Shown here piece by piece: positions 28,331-36,939 of a stretch of 45,744 nucleotides of DNA. The DNA is from Bacteroidota bacterium (GTDB taxonomy: Bacteria; Bacteroidota; Ignavibacteria; Kapaibacteriales; UBA961). Location of the stretch: the NCBI GenBank assembly GCA_018266765.1, contig JAFDZU010000020.1:28153-73896 (forward strand), in the 5' to 3' direction. The notes under the pieces are model-generated. The model was not told where the DNA came from. It saw only the letters and a list, made by a program, of their open reading frames with translations, and searched no databases. Positions within the stretch are counted from its first letter, which is position 1, and each line of letters begins with the position of its first letter. A program made the position numbers and the translations under genes.

Positions 28331-28762
28331 TCAGGAAAGTATTGATTCCGTAAGCGAGAGTTGCATAGCTGACATCAGTATTGCTGGGTCAAGTTCTGAA
28401 AAATCAGCTGTCAACATTTCTCGTCGTATCGGCGAAAACATTGAACACGTACACCCGCTTCCAACTACCATGCACGAAATTTTATCATTTGATTCGCTCA
28501 CAAAAATTACTTCATCCGGTTCAAAAACAACATAACCACTGCAATCATGCAATTCAAAATACCCATGTTTAGTTTGAACGACGACTAAAGCTCCTTTGTG
28601 CTCCTCACCAAAATTAACATTATTATGGATTACAACAACTTGAGCTTGGCGAGATTCGAGATTTGCCATATTCCATGTCCAATGTTCTTCTAATTCAATA
28701 GGTTTTGAACCGAAAATCTTTGCAATATTTTTGATGTCTAATGCTTGAAAAGAAAAACTCAT
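28331..28762 (-). CDS. Conserved-looking hypothetical protein upstream of ybeY
   Basis: 143 residues, no signal peptide and no membrane segment, so cytosolic. I recognise no family. It begins MSFSFQALDIKNIAKIFG. A strand-rich middle follows (QAQVVVIHNN, GALVVVQTKHGYFELHDCSGYVVFEPDEVIFVS in key parts). Then comes a Cys cluster, SCMVVGSGCTCSMFS, with four cysteines counting the DCSGY one, and a helical tail LDPAILMSAMQLSLTESIL. The cysteine spacing could bind metal or be redox active, but this is a guess. It is the first gene of the unit that continues with ybeY, smg and tRNA-Arg, and its stop abuts the ybeY ATG. No ribosome binding site is seen. Confidence 0.7.
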   Translation of the reverse strand: MSFSFQALDIKNIAKIFGSKPIELEEHWTWNMANLESRQAQVVVIHNNVNFGEEHKGALVVVQTKHGYFELHDCSGYVVFEPDEVIFVSESNDKISCMVVGSGCTCSMFSPIRREMLTADFSELDPAILMSAMQLSLTESILS

Positions 28763-29086
28763 TTTATTTTTAATGGATTGTTTCTATTATATCAAATACT
28801 TCCGATTTTTCTCGAATTATTTCTTAGTTTTAGACAAAAATACAATAAACTTTGATTTTTTAGTGCCATAAAATTGAAAGTGCAAAGATTGACGAGTAAA
28901 TAATGGAAAAACCACATCAATTATCGTACTTTTACTACGCCATAAAACTATTTTCGGCAATTTCTTCCGGTTACTTAAAAAATATTCTGATAATAAGTTA
29001 TTGTAGTTCAATAAAATCATTTTGGTTACTTGGGAAAATAGCCGTATTTTTGTGTCTTCATTTTTTAGTCTATCAAGAGAAAAGTC
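28763..29086. other. Gene-free divergent region between the ybeY unit and rplS
   Basis: 324 bp. It contains the strong rplS promoter (29021-29052). On the minus strand there is an exact TAnnTTTG box (TATTTTTG, 28835-28842) 73 nt before the hypothetical gene, but without a -33 partner. Two short open frames here overlap these signals and have no coding character. Confidence 0.55.
29021..29052 (+). promoter_or_regulatory. Bacteroidota-type promoter of rplS
   Basis: TTTG at 29021-29024, a 20-nt spacer and TATTTTTG at 29045-29052 match the Bacteroidota consensus at every fixed position. The transcript would begin near 29059, giving a leader of about 28 nt before the rplS ATG. Confidence 0.75.
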
Positions 29087-29467
29087 ATGAATAAGATTGA
29101 TGTTATAGAACAAATACATATTGCACGGGCACTTGAAGTACGTAAAAGCAAAAGTGAGTCTGGTACTTCCGCGATTCCTTCATTTCGTCCGGGCGACACA
29201 GTAGTTGTTGCTGTACGTGTTATTGAAGGTGAAAAAGAACGAGTTCAAAATTATCAAGGAATTGTAATTGCTCGTCGTGGTTCGGGTATTAATGCTACTT
29301 TCCGCGTTCGTAAAGTATCCAATGGTGTAGGTGTAGAGCGTATTTTTCCGCTGTATTCTCCTATTATCCAAAGTATTGAAGTGGTTCGTCAAGGAAATGC
29401 TCGCCGTTCAAAACTTTATTATTTACGTGGAATGTCTGAAAAGAAAATCAGAGCGAAACTCAGCTAA
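29087..29467 (+). CDS. rplS: 50S ribosomal protein L19
   Basis: 126 residues. L19 sits at the interface of the ribosomal subunits. The conserved body is clear: [60 protein letters not shown] in key parts, and the C-terminal [20 protein letters not shown]. In many bacteria rplS follows rpsP-rimM-trmD. Here it stands alone with its own promoter and terminator, divergent from the ybeY unit. Confidence 0.98.
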   Translation: MNKIDVIEQIHIARALEVRKSKSESGTSAIPSFRPGDTVVVAVRVIEGEKERVQNYQGIVIARRGSGINATFRVRKVSNGVGVERIFPLYSPIIQSIEVVRQGNARRSKLYYLRGMSEKKIRAKLS

Positions 29468-29497
29468 TTTTCTTTCTGTACATAGAATAGATTCTTT

Positions 29498-29530
29498 ACG
29501 GCAGACAAATGTATTTGTTTGCCGTTTTTT
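29498..29530 (+). terminator. Intrinsic terminator of rplS
   Basis: Arms 29498-29509 (ACGGCAGACAAA) and 29514-29525 pair over 12 bp with one G-T, a 4-nt loop and a T-run at 29525-29530. It ends only 12 nt before the start codon of the next gene, so read-through would have to feed the glycosyltransferase genes unless they have a hidden promoter inside rplS. Confidence 0.88.
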
Positions 29531-29542
29531 ATTTTAATTCCA

Positions 29543-30418
29543 ATGAAAATATCCGGTTTTTCATTTGTTCGTAATGCTGAAATTTTTGATTATCCTATAT
29601 TGGAATCAATTACTTCCCTACTTCCAATTTGTGATGAAGTAATTATTGCAGTAGGAGAATCTGAAGATAACACCCTCAAACTCATCCAATCGATACAATC
29701 ACCTAAACTTAAAATAATTGAAACTGTGTGGGATGATACTCTTCGTCAAGGTGGAAAAATTCTTGCTGATCAAACTAATTTAGCGTTACAATATTGTTCG
29801 GGTGATTGGTGTATATATTTACAAGCTGACGAAATTCTCCATGAAGAAGACTACCAGAGTATTCTTGATGAAATAACAACAGCAGATTGTAATTCTATTG
29901 ATTCACTACTCTTTTCATATCTTCATTTTTACGGTAGTTATGATTTTATTGGCGCAGGGCGACAATGGTATCGTCAAGAAATTCGTGCTTTTAGGAACAG
30001 CGGAAAAGTAATATCGTGGGGAGACGCTCAAGGGTTCCGGAAAATCGAACAAACTAATCCGATTAAACTGACTGCTCGTCGAATTCCTGCTCGGATTTTT
30101 CATTATGGTTGGGTAAAACATCCTCGTATCCAGCAACGCAAGCAGATGACTTTTCATAAATTATGGCATTCTGATGAGTGGATGAAAGACAATATTCCTA
30201 ATGTAGATGAATTTGAATATCAATGTTATCAACTTGAAAAGTTTGTTGAATCTCATCCAAAGGTAATGAAAGAAAGAATAAAACGAGCAAAGGAATGGAC
30301 TCAACTTTTTGATAATACTCGTCTTAAACCAAAGCCATTCAACATGAAAATTACAGATTTCATAGAACGCATCTCAGGTTGGAGAATAGGTGAATATAAA
30401 AATTTTATAGAAGTATAG
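29543..30418 (+). CDS. Glycosyltransferase (GT-A, family 2-like)
   Basis: 291 residues from ATG 29543. A TTG further upstream would lie inside the rplS terminator and is rejected. The N-terminal fold is that of a nucleotide-sugar GT-A enzyme: MKISGFSFVRNAEIFDYP, ICDEVIIAVGESEDNT, and DWCIYLQADEILHEED, whose ADE plays the part of the metal-binding DxD. The C-terminal part (HYGWVKHPRIQQRKQMTFHKLW in key parts) is basic and helical. Donor and acceptor are unknown; envelope polysaccharide or lipooligosaccharide synthesis is likely. It is followed after 2 bp by a second glycosyltransferase. Confidence 0.75.
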   Translation: MKISGFSFVRNAEIFDYPILESITSLLPICDEVIIAVGESEDNTLKLIQSIQSPKLKIIETVWDDTLRQGGKILADQTNLALQYCSGDWCIYLQADEILHEEDYQSILDEITTADCNSIDSLLFSYLHFYGSYDFIGAGRQWYRQEIRAFRNSGKVISWGDAQGFRKIEQTNPIKLTARRIPARIFHYGWVKHPRIQQRKQMTFHKLWHSDEWMKDNIPNVDEFEYQCYQLEKFVESHPKVMKERIKRAKEWTQLFDNTRLKPKPFNMKITDFIERISGWRIGEYKNFIEV

Positions 30419-30420
30419 TC

Positions 30421-31182
30421 ATGGCAAAACTTCCAATATCAGTAGCAATCATATCTTTTAATGAAGAAAAGAATATAAGCAGAACATTAGCAAGTGTAGT
30501 TGAACTTGCCTCGGAAATTATCATTGTTGATTCTCATTCAACTGATCAAACACAAGCTATTGCAGAAGAATTTGGAGCAAAAGTATTTACGGAAGATTGG
30601 AAAGGACATATTGCACAGAAAAACTCTGCTATTCAAAAATGTACTCAAGAATGGATTCTTTGTTTAGATTGCGACGAAGTAGTTACCCCTTTACTTTTAA
30701 GGGAACTTACTTCAGCTATTTTAGATTTGGGAACAAAAGGTTGGAAAATCAATAGACGAACTGTTTATCTGAATAAAGTACTGAAATATGCTTGGCAACC
30801 GGATAGAAAACTTCGACTTGTCAGGCGAAATGCTAATCCGACTTGGGGTGGATATAATCCACATGACGTACTTTTTATTGACGGTAAAACTAGTGAATTA
30901 AAAGGCGAACTGCTTCACTATTCATACCGAGATATTCGCCAACATTTTGAGAAAACAATATATTATGCGTATCACACCGCTGTTTCGTACCATGAGAACG
31001 GCAAGAAACCAAGTGTAGGAAAATTACTTTTTAATCCTACTATTTCATTTATTCGCAATTACATTTTTCAGCGTGGATTTCTTGATGGAATTCGCGGATT
31101 TATTGCCGCCATAAGTGCATTTGTGTATGTATTCCTCAAATATGCTTTTTTGTGGGAAATGAAGATTACTAATAAAGAATAG
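30421..31182 (+). CDS. Glycosyltransferase family 2, WaaE/KdtX-like
   Basis: 253 residues. The GT2 core is clear: ISVAIISFNEEKNISRTLASV, ASEIIIVDSHSTDQT, AQKNSAIQKCTQEWILCLDCDEVV in key parts, with DCDE as the metal-binding DxD motif. Then LRLVRRNANPTWGGYNPHDVLF and HYSYRDIRQHFEKTIYYA resemble the beta-1,4-glucosyltransferases that decorate lipopolysaccharide core (WaaE/KdtX). A hydrophobic C-terminal segment (IAAISAFVYVFLKYAFLW) may attach it to the inner membrane. It is translationally close-coupled to the preceding glycosyltransferase and ends 3 bp from the convergent gene. Confidence 0.82.
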   Translation: MAKLPISVAIISFNEEKNISRTLASVVELASEIIIVDSHSTDQTQAIAEEFGAKVFTEDWKGHIAQKNSAIQKCTQEWILCLDCDEVVTPLLLRELTSAILDLGTKGWKINRRTVYLNKVLKYAWQPDRKLRLVRRNANPTWGGYNPHDVLFIDGKTSELKGELLHYSYRDIRQHFEKTIYYAYHTAVSYHENGKKPSVGKLLFNPTISFIRNYIFQRGFLDGIRGFIAAISAFVYVFLKYAFLWEMKITNKE

Positions 31183-31185
31183 AAT

Positions 31186-33231
31186 TTACTCAATTACCGT
31201 AACCATCACATTAACTCGCTTAACACCTTGCTCCGCTGAGAGATAATACACTCCACTCAAAAGCCCACCAAGCGAAATTGAAAAAGATTCTTCGCTCGTA
31301 GTAAATTTCCTAACAATTGAACCTGTAACTGTTGAGATTGTATAATTTACCGGAATTAGATTATTGAACTGCGAGGAAGTTCTGACAATTACGAAGGTGT
31401 TAGAAGCAGGATTTGGATAACAATTCAGACCTGCAACACCCTGTTTTTCATTTACTTCCACACCAGTTGTAAAAGTATGTCTCCAAACTCCTGAACCGAG
31501 GGTACCTGAATATGCAATTGAGTTCGTTGCATCCAAGGACAGAATTGTTTGATTATTTAGTTCTTTCGTAGGAATTTGCCATGAAGTTCCATTAGTAAGA
31601 GTTTCGTACACACCTCCATTTGTTCCTGCAAAAACAGTATTTCCTCCATTAGCAATCGAATAAACCTTTGCACCTGAAATACTTGCTTCTTCCCAAGTAT
31701 CGCCATAATCTGCACTGCGAAAAACAACTCCCGACTTGGTAGCAGTAAATAACATTTTATTATTCACAGCAAGTTTACTTGTTTGGAAATCCGAAAGCCC
31801 TGAGTTAATTTCACTCCAAGTATCGCCATCATTTGTGCTACGAAATACTCCTGAATCTACAGTTGCGGCAATTAATATATAATCATCCAATACTGCAATA
31901 TCGGAAATAATCTTTCCTTTCAAACTCCTATTGGCTTCTGACCAACGTATGTCCTTAACTGAACTTCGATATACACCTCCTGAATCTGTTCCAGCGAATA
32001 TTGTTTCTCCTATTATAGCAAGGGTTAATACCTTTTGGTTTCCCAATCCCCCATTTACTTCTGTCCAGTTTCGTCCATCGTTTATACTTCGAAATACTCC
32101 ACCACCATACGTTGCGACAAATACCCCTTCTGTGCTTTTTACAAAATCTCGTGCATCAATGGATGTTAGTCCAGAATTAACAGAAGTCCAAGTAAAACCG
32201 TTATCCGTAGTACGAAACAAACCACCTTCTGTTCCCAATAATAAAGTACCATTGTTTATAAATACAGTATTTACATCTCTGAATGTAAGTCCGCCATTCA
32301 TTGCCGACCAAGTTTCTCCATTGTTTGAACTGAGAAACATACCACCACCAAAAGTTCCGGCATACAAAATAGAATTTATAACCGTAATACAGTAAACATG
32401 TTGATTATCTAATCCGGTACTAACTTCTGTCCAGCTATCCCCATTATTACTTGTGCGATAAATACCGTTACCACCATCTGTCCCAACATACACAAATGAA
32501 TCTTTTACTGCGAAAGAAAGAATATTATAATTACTCAAGCCGTTATTTATTTGTGTCCAATTGTTGCCGTCATCCTTACTGCGAAACACACCACCTGCTA
32601 ATGTTCCCGCAAAAATTTCAGAATTACTGACCACCATTGCATAAATATACTGGAAAGTCAACCCCATATTTACTTCTGTCCAGCTAACGCCTTTATCAAT
32701 ACTTCTAAATACACCGCCATCTGTACCTGCAAAGAGAATTGAATCTCTGACTGCAAGACTACGAACATTTAGATTCAACAACCCTAAATTTGCTTCTCCC
32801 CATGTAATTCCATTATCTGTAGAACGATAGATTCCATTACCGCGCGTACCTGCAAACAGTATATTACTGCTTAAAACAGCAAAAGAAGAAAAAAACTTGC
32901 TTGACAATCCCGAACCTACTTGATTTAAAGTAACTCCATTGTCTACGCTTCTATATAATCCACTTCCTGTTCCGACTAAAAATATAGAACCATTATCAAA
33001 CATTGCATAAACAGCTTTACCGCTCAATTCAAAATTTATAGCAGTCCATCGTTTACCATAATCTGTGCTTGCAAAAAGTCCGTTGCGTTCTGTCCCGAAA
33101 TAAACATTCGTACCGCTAACAGCACATGACCGAACATACCCTGCAACAGGACTCGTTAATTTTGTCCATTGAGCCGTTGATGTTGAAAGGAAAATAAGAG
33201 TGAAAACGATATAGGTACCAATTATTTTCAT
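31186..33231 (-). CDS. Secreted YCF48/BNR-type beta-propeller protein with T9SS sorting domain
   Basis: 681 residues. A signal peptide (MKIIGTYIVFTLIFLSTSTA) is followed by about thirteen repeats of roughly 43 residues, each with a sialidase-like Asp-box (YRSTDNGITWGEAN, FRSIDKGVSWTEVN, FRSTNDGDTWSEIN, FRTTDNGFTWTSVN) and an 'aGT.gGvfrS' strand. Such repeats build one or two beta-propellers, as in YCF48/HCF136-like and exo-sialidase-like proteins. No sialidase catalytic set is evident, so enzymatic activity is doubtful. The C-terminal 85 residues (CYPNPASNTFVIVRT ... LSGVYYLSAEQG) are a T9SS type A domain, placing it outside the cell. AAGGTG lies 5 nt before the ATG. Strong DNA-level similarity between repeats invites recombination. 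Confidence 0.85.
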   Translation of the reverse strand: MKIIGTYIVFTLIFLSTSTAQWTKLTSPVAGYVRSCAVSGTNVYFGTERNGLFASTDYGKRWTAINFELSGKAVYAMFDNGSIFLVGTGSGLYRSVDNGVTLNQVGSGLSSKFFSSFAVLSSNILFAGTRGNGIYRSTDNGITWGEANLGLLNLNVRSLAVRDSILFAGTDGGVFRSIDKGVSWTEVNMGLTFQYIYAMVVSNSEIFAGTLAGGVFRSKDDGNNWTQINNGLSNYNILSFAVKDSFVYVGTDGGNGIYRTSNNGDSWTEVSTGLDNQHVYCITVINSILYAGTFGGGMFLSSNNGETWSAMNGGLTFRDVNTVFINNGTLLLGTEGGLFRTTDNGFTWTSVNSGLTSIDARDFVKSTEGVFVATYGGGVFRSINDGRNWTEVNGGLGNQKVLTLAIIGETIFAGTDSGGVYRSSVKDIRWSEANRSLKGKIISDIAVLDDYILIAATVDSGVFRSTNDGDTWSEINSGLSDFQTSKLAVNNKMLFTATKSGVVFRSADYGDTWEEASISGAKVYSIANGGNTVFAGTNGGVYETLTNGTSWQIPTKELNNQTILSLDATNSIAYSGTLGSGVWRHTFTTGVEVNEKQGVAGLNCYPNPASNTFVIVRTSSQFNNLIPVNYTISTVTGSIVRKFTTSEESFSISLGGLLSGVYYLSAEQGVKRVNVMVTVIE

Positions 33232-33313
33232 AAAAACACCTTAAGGAAAGTGTGAGAATATATAATAAATATCATTTTAGCGCAAACTACAAATAAACTA
33301 TTTAAACAACAAT

Positions 33314-33345
33314 AAAAAAAGCCACATTCGTATTAAAGTGGCTTT
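33314..33345 (-). terminator. Intrinsic terminator downstream of the PD40-OmpA gene
   Basis: Arms AAAGCCAC (33318-33325) and GTGGCTTT (33338-33345) pair around a 12-nt loop that can form extra A-T pairs. On the minus strand it is followed by a T-run, complementary to the A-run 33314-33320. It lies about 105 nt after the stop of the upstream minus-strand gene. Confidence 0.7.
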
Positions 33346-33450
33346 ATCTAATCTTATTAGCTTTAAAATAAATTACATTATTACTCTTTTTATAGAATAC
33401 TATATATATTGACAATAGCTTAAAGTTTTTGTCAGAGATTCCAATACTTT

Positions 33451-34734
33451 TTACATTATTTCTATCACTACTTTCCGATTCTCTTTGCGTAGTTCATCTG
33501 TTGGAGTAGTATTTTTAAGGAGATTTTCTCCTTCTGCATTCACTTTAATATTTCCAATAGATTTCTTTTTCAGAAACTTACCAACCGAAATTGCTCGTCG
33601 TTTAGAAAGAATCAAATTATAGCTATCTGAACCAATATCATCGGCATATCCTGTTATAATGATTTCTTTTGCATGTTTTAATGATGGAATTATTTTCTCT
33701 AATTGTGCTTGATTTTCTTTTGAAAGTGAGCTTTCATTCGATTCGAAATATAACGTTGGGCTGGGAAAACATTGGTGGGGAGAATCCAAAATTAATTTCT
33801 CCAAATTAACTTTCTGTGGTCGAACTTCGGAAGGCAAACAAACAAAATAAATGCCTTCGAGTTCGTTTACCGAATCACTCGAAACTATACAAGCAGTATC
33901 ACCAGCGGCATTGAGTGAAATAGAGTGTTCGTCTGCTTCGGTATTAATTGCCGAACCAAGGTTTACGGGGAAAGACCAGTTTTGCCATGTATCATCTAAT
34001 CTTCGAGTCATAAATAAATCAGCTTTGCCATAACCACCAAGTCCATCAGACGAATAATACAGCGTCTTTCCATCCAACGCCAAATAAGGAGAAACATCGA
34101 ATCCGGGAGAATTCACAATATTTCCTAAAGTTTTAGGAGGAGACCATGCACCGTTATTATCTTTTAATGAAAAGTATAAATCTAAACTTCCTTTTGTATC
34201 GTCTCGTTCTAACCCCATCAATAAGACATTCCCGTCTGCACTTAGATTTGCATAAAAATAACCGGAACGATTATAAAAATTTGGGATAAATATCTTTTGT
34301 GGCGTACTCCATTCTGTTCCATTCCAATTAGTAATTGAAAACCCGGGACGTTTTACACTATACTCGTATTCACCTCCAACTAAAGCAGTTCGTCCATCCG
34401 GTGAAATTGAAAATAATACATCACAATCGGGAGTATTGAGTGGCGGTCCCACATTAACAGGTTCCCCCCAACTCCCATCTGAATTACGGTCTGAATACCA
34501 AATATCATCACAATCTTTATTCATACCGACATTTAAAGGATGATATTTTCTATCAAAATACAAACGTTTTCCGTCGGGAGTAAGAAGCGGTTGAATGGTT
34601 GGGCGATATGAGTTTATTACTGCGGGCAGTCGAACTTTACAGTTGAATTCAGGAGGAATTATTGCTTGTTTTTTCGTCTGTGCCGAAAGTGAGGAAACAG
34701 ATACAAACAAGAAAAATATCGAATATTTAAGCAT
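33451..34734 (-). CDS. PD40 beta-propeller / OmpA-domain protein, PorE-like
   Basis: 427 residues with a signal peptide (MLKYSIFFLFVSVSSLSA). Residues about 40-290 hold five PD40/WD40-like repeats (LLTPDGKRLYFDR, FSISPDGRTALVGG, ANLSADGNVLLMGL, PYLALDGKTLYYSS, ISLNAAGDTACIVS). Residues about 325-427 are an OmpA-like peptidoglycan-binding domain (LYFESNESSLSKENQ, ITGYADDIGSDSYNLILSKRRA, ENRKVVIEI). This order resembles the T9SS periplasmic anchor PorE, but PorE also has TPR repeats in front, which are absent here. It could therefore be a PorE-like part of the secretion machine or an unrelated envelope anchor. It may share a transcript with the lipoprotein gene 36 bp upstream. Confidence 0.8.
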   Translation of the reverse strand: MLKYSIFFLFVSVSSLSAQTKKQAIIPPEFNCKVRLPAVINSYRPTIQPLLTPDGKRLYFDRKYHPLNVGMNKDCDDIWYSDRNSDGSWGEPVNVGPPLNTPDCDVLFSISPDGRTALVGGEYEYSVKRPGFSITNWNGTEWSTPQKIFIPNFYNRSGYFYANLSADGNVLLMGLERDDTKGSLDLYFSLKDNNGAWSPPKTLGNIVNSPGFDVSPYLALDGKTLYYSSDGLGGYGKADLFMTRRLDDTWQNWSFPVNLGSAINTEADEHSISLNAAGDTACIVSSDSVNELEGIYFVCLPSEVRPQKVNLEKLILDSPHQCFPSPTLYFESNESSLSKENQAQLEKIIPSLKHAKEIIITGYADDIGSDSYNLILSKRRAISVGKFLKKKSIGNIKVNAEGENLLKNTTPTDELRKENRKVVIEIM

Positions 34735-34770
34735 ATTATTTATAAAGTGTTGGGAAGGAATATTTACAAA

Positions 34771-35394
34771 TCAATTACTAAATTTCGCCTTTAATAATGA
34801 CCAAGTTGCATTAATACTGTCCGGTTGAGACGGGCTTGAATCTGTCCATCTGATAATACTCCATAATCCACCAGTTTGGACAGCAATCGAAAGGCGCATA
34901 TACCCTGCAACTGCAGTTGGAACTGTTTGTACTGAATGCCGTACTGTTAGTGTATAATCTGCAACATAAACAGCAGAATCAGGCGTGGTAATATCAAATC
35001 GTGCATTAGTTAGTTGTAGTATCGGATTAACGTCGGTCGGCAACTTTCCAATCAATGAAAGAAACGATTGCCTCTCCGAACTATTATTCCATGTTTGAAA
35101 TAATCCAGCATATTGTGCATTAACAGCCGCACTTGGTTCAAAAATAAAGACTGACTTCCCTCCACGAATTGTATCGGAAAGACAAGAAATGAAGTTCTCT
35201 GTATTTTTTTCGGTAATTGAACTTTTGAAGTTAGAAATAACTATTGAAGGTGAAGTTGGCGGAACAAATGAAGAACGGCTTGAAGTCGGTTCTTCCGGAT
35301 TTCGAGTCGAAAATAAATTACAAGCAAATAATATTGAAGACAAAGTAGCAATAAATATATAATTTACAACATATGTATAATATTTTTTTTTCAT
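34771..35394 (-). CDS. Putative lipoprotein, possibly NTF2-like fold
   Basis: 207 residues. The type II signal peptide ends in SSILFAC with Cys25, followed by a Ser/Pro/Thr-rich linker (TSSRSSFVPPTSPS) that would hold the domain away from the membrane. The mature domain (VISNFKSSITEKNTENFISCLSD, ADYTLTVRHSVQTVPTAVAGYMRLSIAV in key parts, GLWSIIRWTDS) has the helix-then-sheet pattern and the closing 'W.I.rW.D' seen in NTF2-like lipoproteins. This is a fold guess only. It lies between the methyltransferase and the PD40-OmpA gene on the same strand. Confidence 0.62.
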   Translation of the reverse strand: MKKKYYTYVVNYIFIATLSSILFACNLFSTRNPEEPTSSRSSFVPPTSPSIVISNFKSSITEKNTENFISCLSDTIRGGKSVFIFEPSAAVNAQYAGLFQTWNNSSERQSFLSLIGKLPTDVNPILQLTNARFDITTPDSAVYVADYTLTVRHSVQTVPTAVAGYMRLSIAVQTGGLWSIIRWTDSSPSQPDSINATWSLLKAKFSN

Positions 35395-35436
35395 CTATGT
35401 ATTCTTACATTTTTGCAAATTCTTTGTACTTATAAA

Positions 35437-36186
35437 TTAAAGCATTGGTCTTGAAAATAATATCAATCGTGATGAATCAGACGCATTAAATTCTTCTCCG
35501 AGATAATTACCAAAACATTCCTGAATTTGGAGTTTATTTGATTCATGTAAATGTTTCAATTCCTGAAAAGTATAAAGCCGAACTCGTTCTTGAAACACCA
35601 TAACTTCTTTTTTTCCTTCTACTTCTATTTCAATATCTTTAATAACAAATTTATTATCTATTCTTCTTCTCTCTGTTATAATTGCACCTGAAAGTTCTTT
35701 CACACTTATTGGAACTAACGTTTGGCGGACAAATTCTTCATTCAGAAAATCGAGCATAAACCAACCATCTTCAGTGAGTGCTTGCCTGACTCTCAGTAGA
35801 ACAAGTCCATTTTCTTCATCATCATCAAAATAACCAAAACTTGTGAAAAAATTAACAATAGCTTTATAGGGAACAGCTGGATATTCATCGCGCATATCAC
35901 AATGTTCATAATGCAAATTTTCTAATGTGTTTTCTTGGTTTGCCTTATCAATAAAAAAATGAGAATAGTCAATTCCCATTACATCATAGCCAATTTCGGC
36001 AAGTGAGCGAGCGTGGCGGCCTGTACCACAGCATAAATCCAACACCTTAGTGCCTTTATTAATGCGTGTTACTTTCTCAAATAATTCAATTGCTTTTCCG
36101 GCTTCGGCAGATGTGCGGTGACTGTACAATTCTAAATACCAAGGACTTTCAAACCATTCATCGAACCATTCATGTTTTGTAATCAT
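35437..36186 (-). CDS. Class I SAM-dependent methyltransferase
   Basis: 249 residues. Motif I is VLDLCCGTGRHARSL (about 48-62), followed by the motif II acidic residue in MGIDYS (Asp73) and by CDMRDEYPAVPYKAIVNFFTSFGYF, given as its key stretch. The later sheet has WFMLDFLNEEFVRQTLVP. This is the Methyltransf_25/11 type. The substrate is unknown; small-molecule or quinone-type methylation is possible, but nothing points to one. The N-terminal EWFDEWFESPWYLELYSHR is shared with a widespread group of such proteins in Bacteroidota. It starts 5 bp after the recR stop and is surely in the same operon. Confidence 0.85.
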   Translation of the reverse strand: MITKHEWFDEWFESPWYLELYSHRTSAEAGKAIELFEKVTRINKGTKVLDLCCGTGRHARSLAEIGYDVMGIDYSHFFIDKANQENTLENLHYEHCDMRDEYPAVPYKAIVNFFTSFGYFDDDEENGLVLLRVRQALTEDGWFMLDFLNEEFVRQTLVPISVKELSGAIITERRRIDNKFVIKDIEIEVEGKKEVMVFQERVRLYTFQELKHLHESNKLQIQECFGNYLGEEFNASDSSRLILFSRPML

Positions 36187-36191
36187 AGAAT

Positions 36192-36788
36192 TTATAGCGA
36201 TATTCTACCTTCTATTGCACGAGACAAAGTAGCTTCATCGGCAAACTCAAGGTCACTTCCAATTGGTACACCACGGGCGATACGAGTCACTCGAACTCCA
36301 AGTGGTTTTAGGAGCTTACTGAGATACTGAGTTGTTACTTCCCCTTCCACATTGGGGTCGAGAGCCAAAATCACTTCATCGACTTCGTCAGTTATTCTCA
36401 TAATCAGCTCACGAATTTTTAAATCATTCGGGCCAATTCCTTCGAGTGGATTCATTGCTCCGTGTAAAACATGATATTTACCATAGAAATCATTTGTTTT
36501 CTCAATTGCAAGTACATCACTTGGTTCTTCGACTACACAAATTACTTTTCTACTCCGCTTTTCAGATGAGCATATCGGGCAAGGATTTTTCTCGGTAAAA
36601 TTATAACACGTTGAACAAAAACGTATGTTTTTCTTCATAGTTAGCAAAGCTGACGAAAACTTGTCAACAGTTTCAGCTGGTTGTTTAAGAAGATAATATG
36701 TCAAACGCTGTGCTGTTTTTCGTCCAATTGAGGGTAACGAACTGAACAATTCAACGACTGTTTCGATAGATTCTGAAGTGTGTAGCAT
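36192..36788 (-). CDS. recR: Recombination mediator protein RecR
   Basis: 198 residues, normal length. RecR acts with RecO/RecF to load RecA at gaps. The N-terminal helix-hairpin-helix is [21 protein letters not shown]. The C4 zinc finger is [16 protein letters not shown]. The Toprim domain has [21 protein letters not shown] and [20 protein letters not shown]. The C-terminal [23 protein letters not shown] is the conserved tail motif. An exact TAnnTTTG box lies on the minus strand at 36822-36829, though with a poor -33 region. dnaX and the YbaB gene often found next to recR are absent. Confidence 0.97.
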   Translation of the reverse strand: MLHTSESIETVVELFSSLPSIGRKTAQRLTYYLLKQPAETVDKFSSALLTMKKNIRFCSTCYNFTEKNPCPICSSEKRSRKVICVVEEPSDVLAIEKTNDFYGKYHVLHGAMNPLEGIGPNDLKIRELIMRITDEVDEVILALDPNVEGEVTTQYLSKLLKPLGVRVTRIARGVPIGSDLEFADEATLSRAIEGRISL

Positions 36789-36939
36789 GAGCTTTCATAT
36801 TTATTTTGTGAGTATTGAGCACAAATTTACTCAATCTGATTATAAAATTATGATGATTTATTTTGTGAATACAGAATGATATGCTAAATTGCTATTATAA
36901 CTCACGATATTAATTATATACTTCTCTAAGGAAAATACT

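Noticed and set aside
28903-29094. Plus-strand 63-codon open frame upstream of rplS
   Set aside because: It covers the predicted rplS promoter and leader and shows no protein-like pattern beyond AT-rich hydrophobic codons.
28817-29119. Minus-strand 100-codon open frame in the ybeY-rplS gap
   Set aside because: It overlaps the rplS promoter and start in antisense, has a low-complexity Lys/Leu/Phe-rich composition and no ribosome binding site.
31186-33231. Regular repeats in DNA as a possible CRISPR or satellite
   Set aside because: The period of about 130 bp follows codons and encodes Asp-box propeller units.
36862-36892. TTTG-N19-TAAATTGC in front of pspA as a promoter
   Set aside because: The -7 box misses two of the six fixed positions; too weak to list as a feature.
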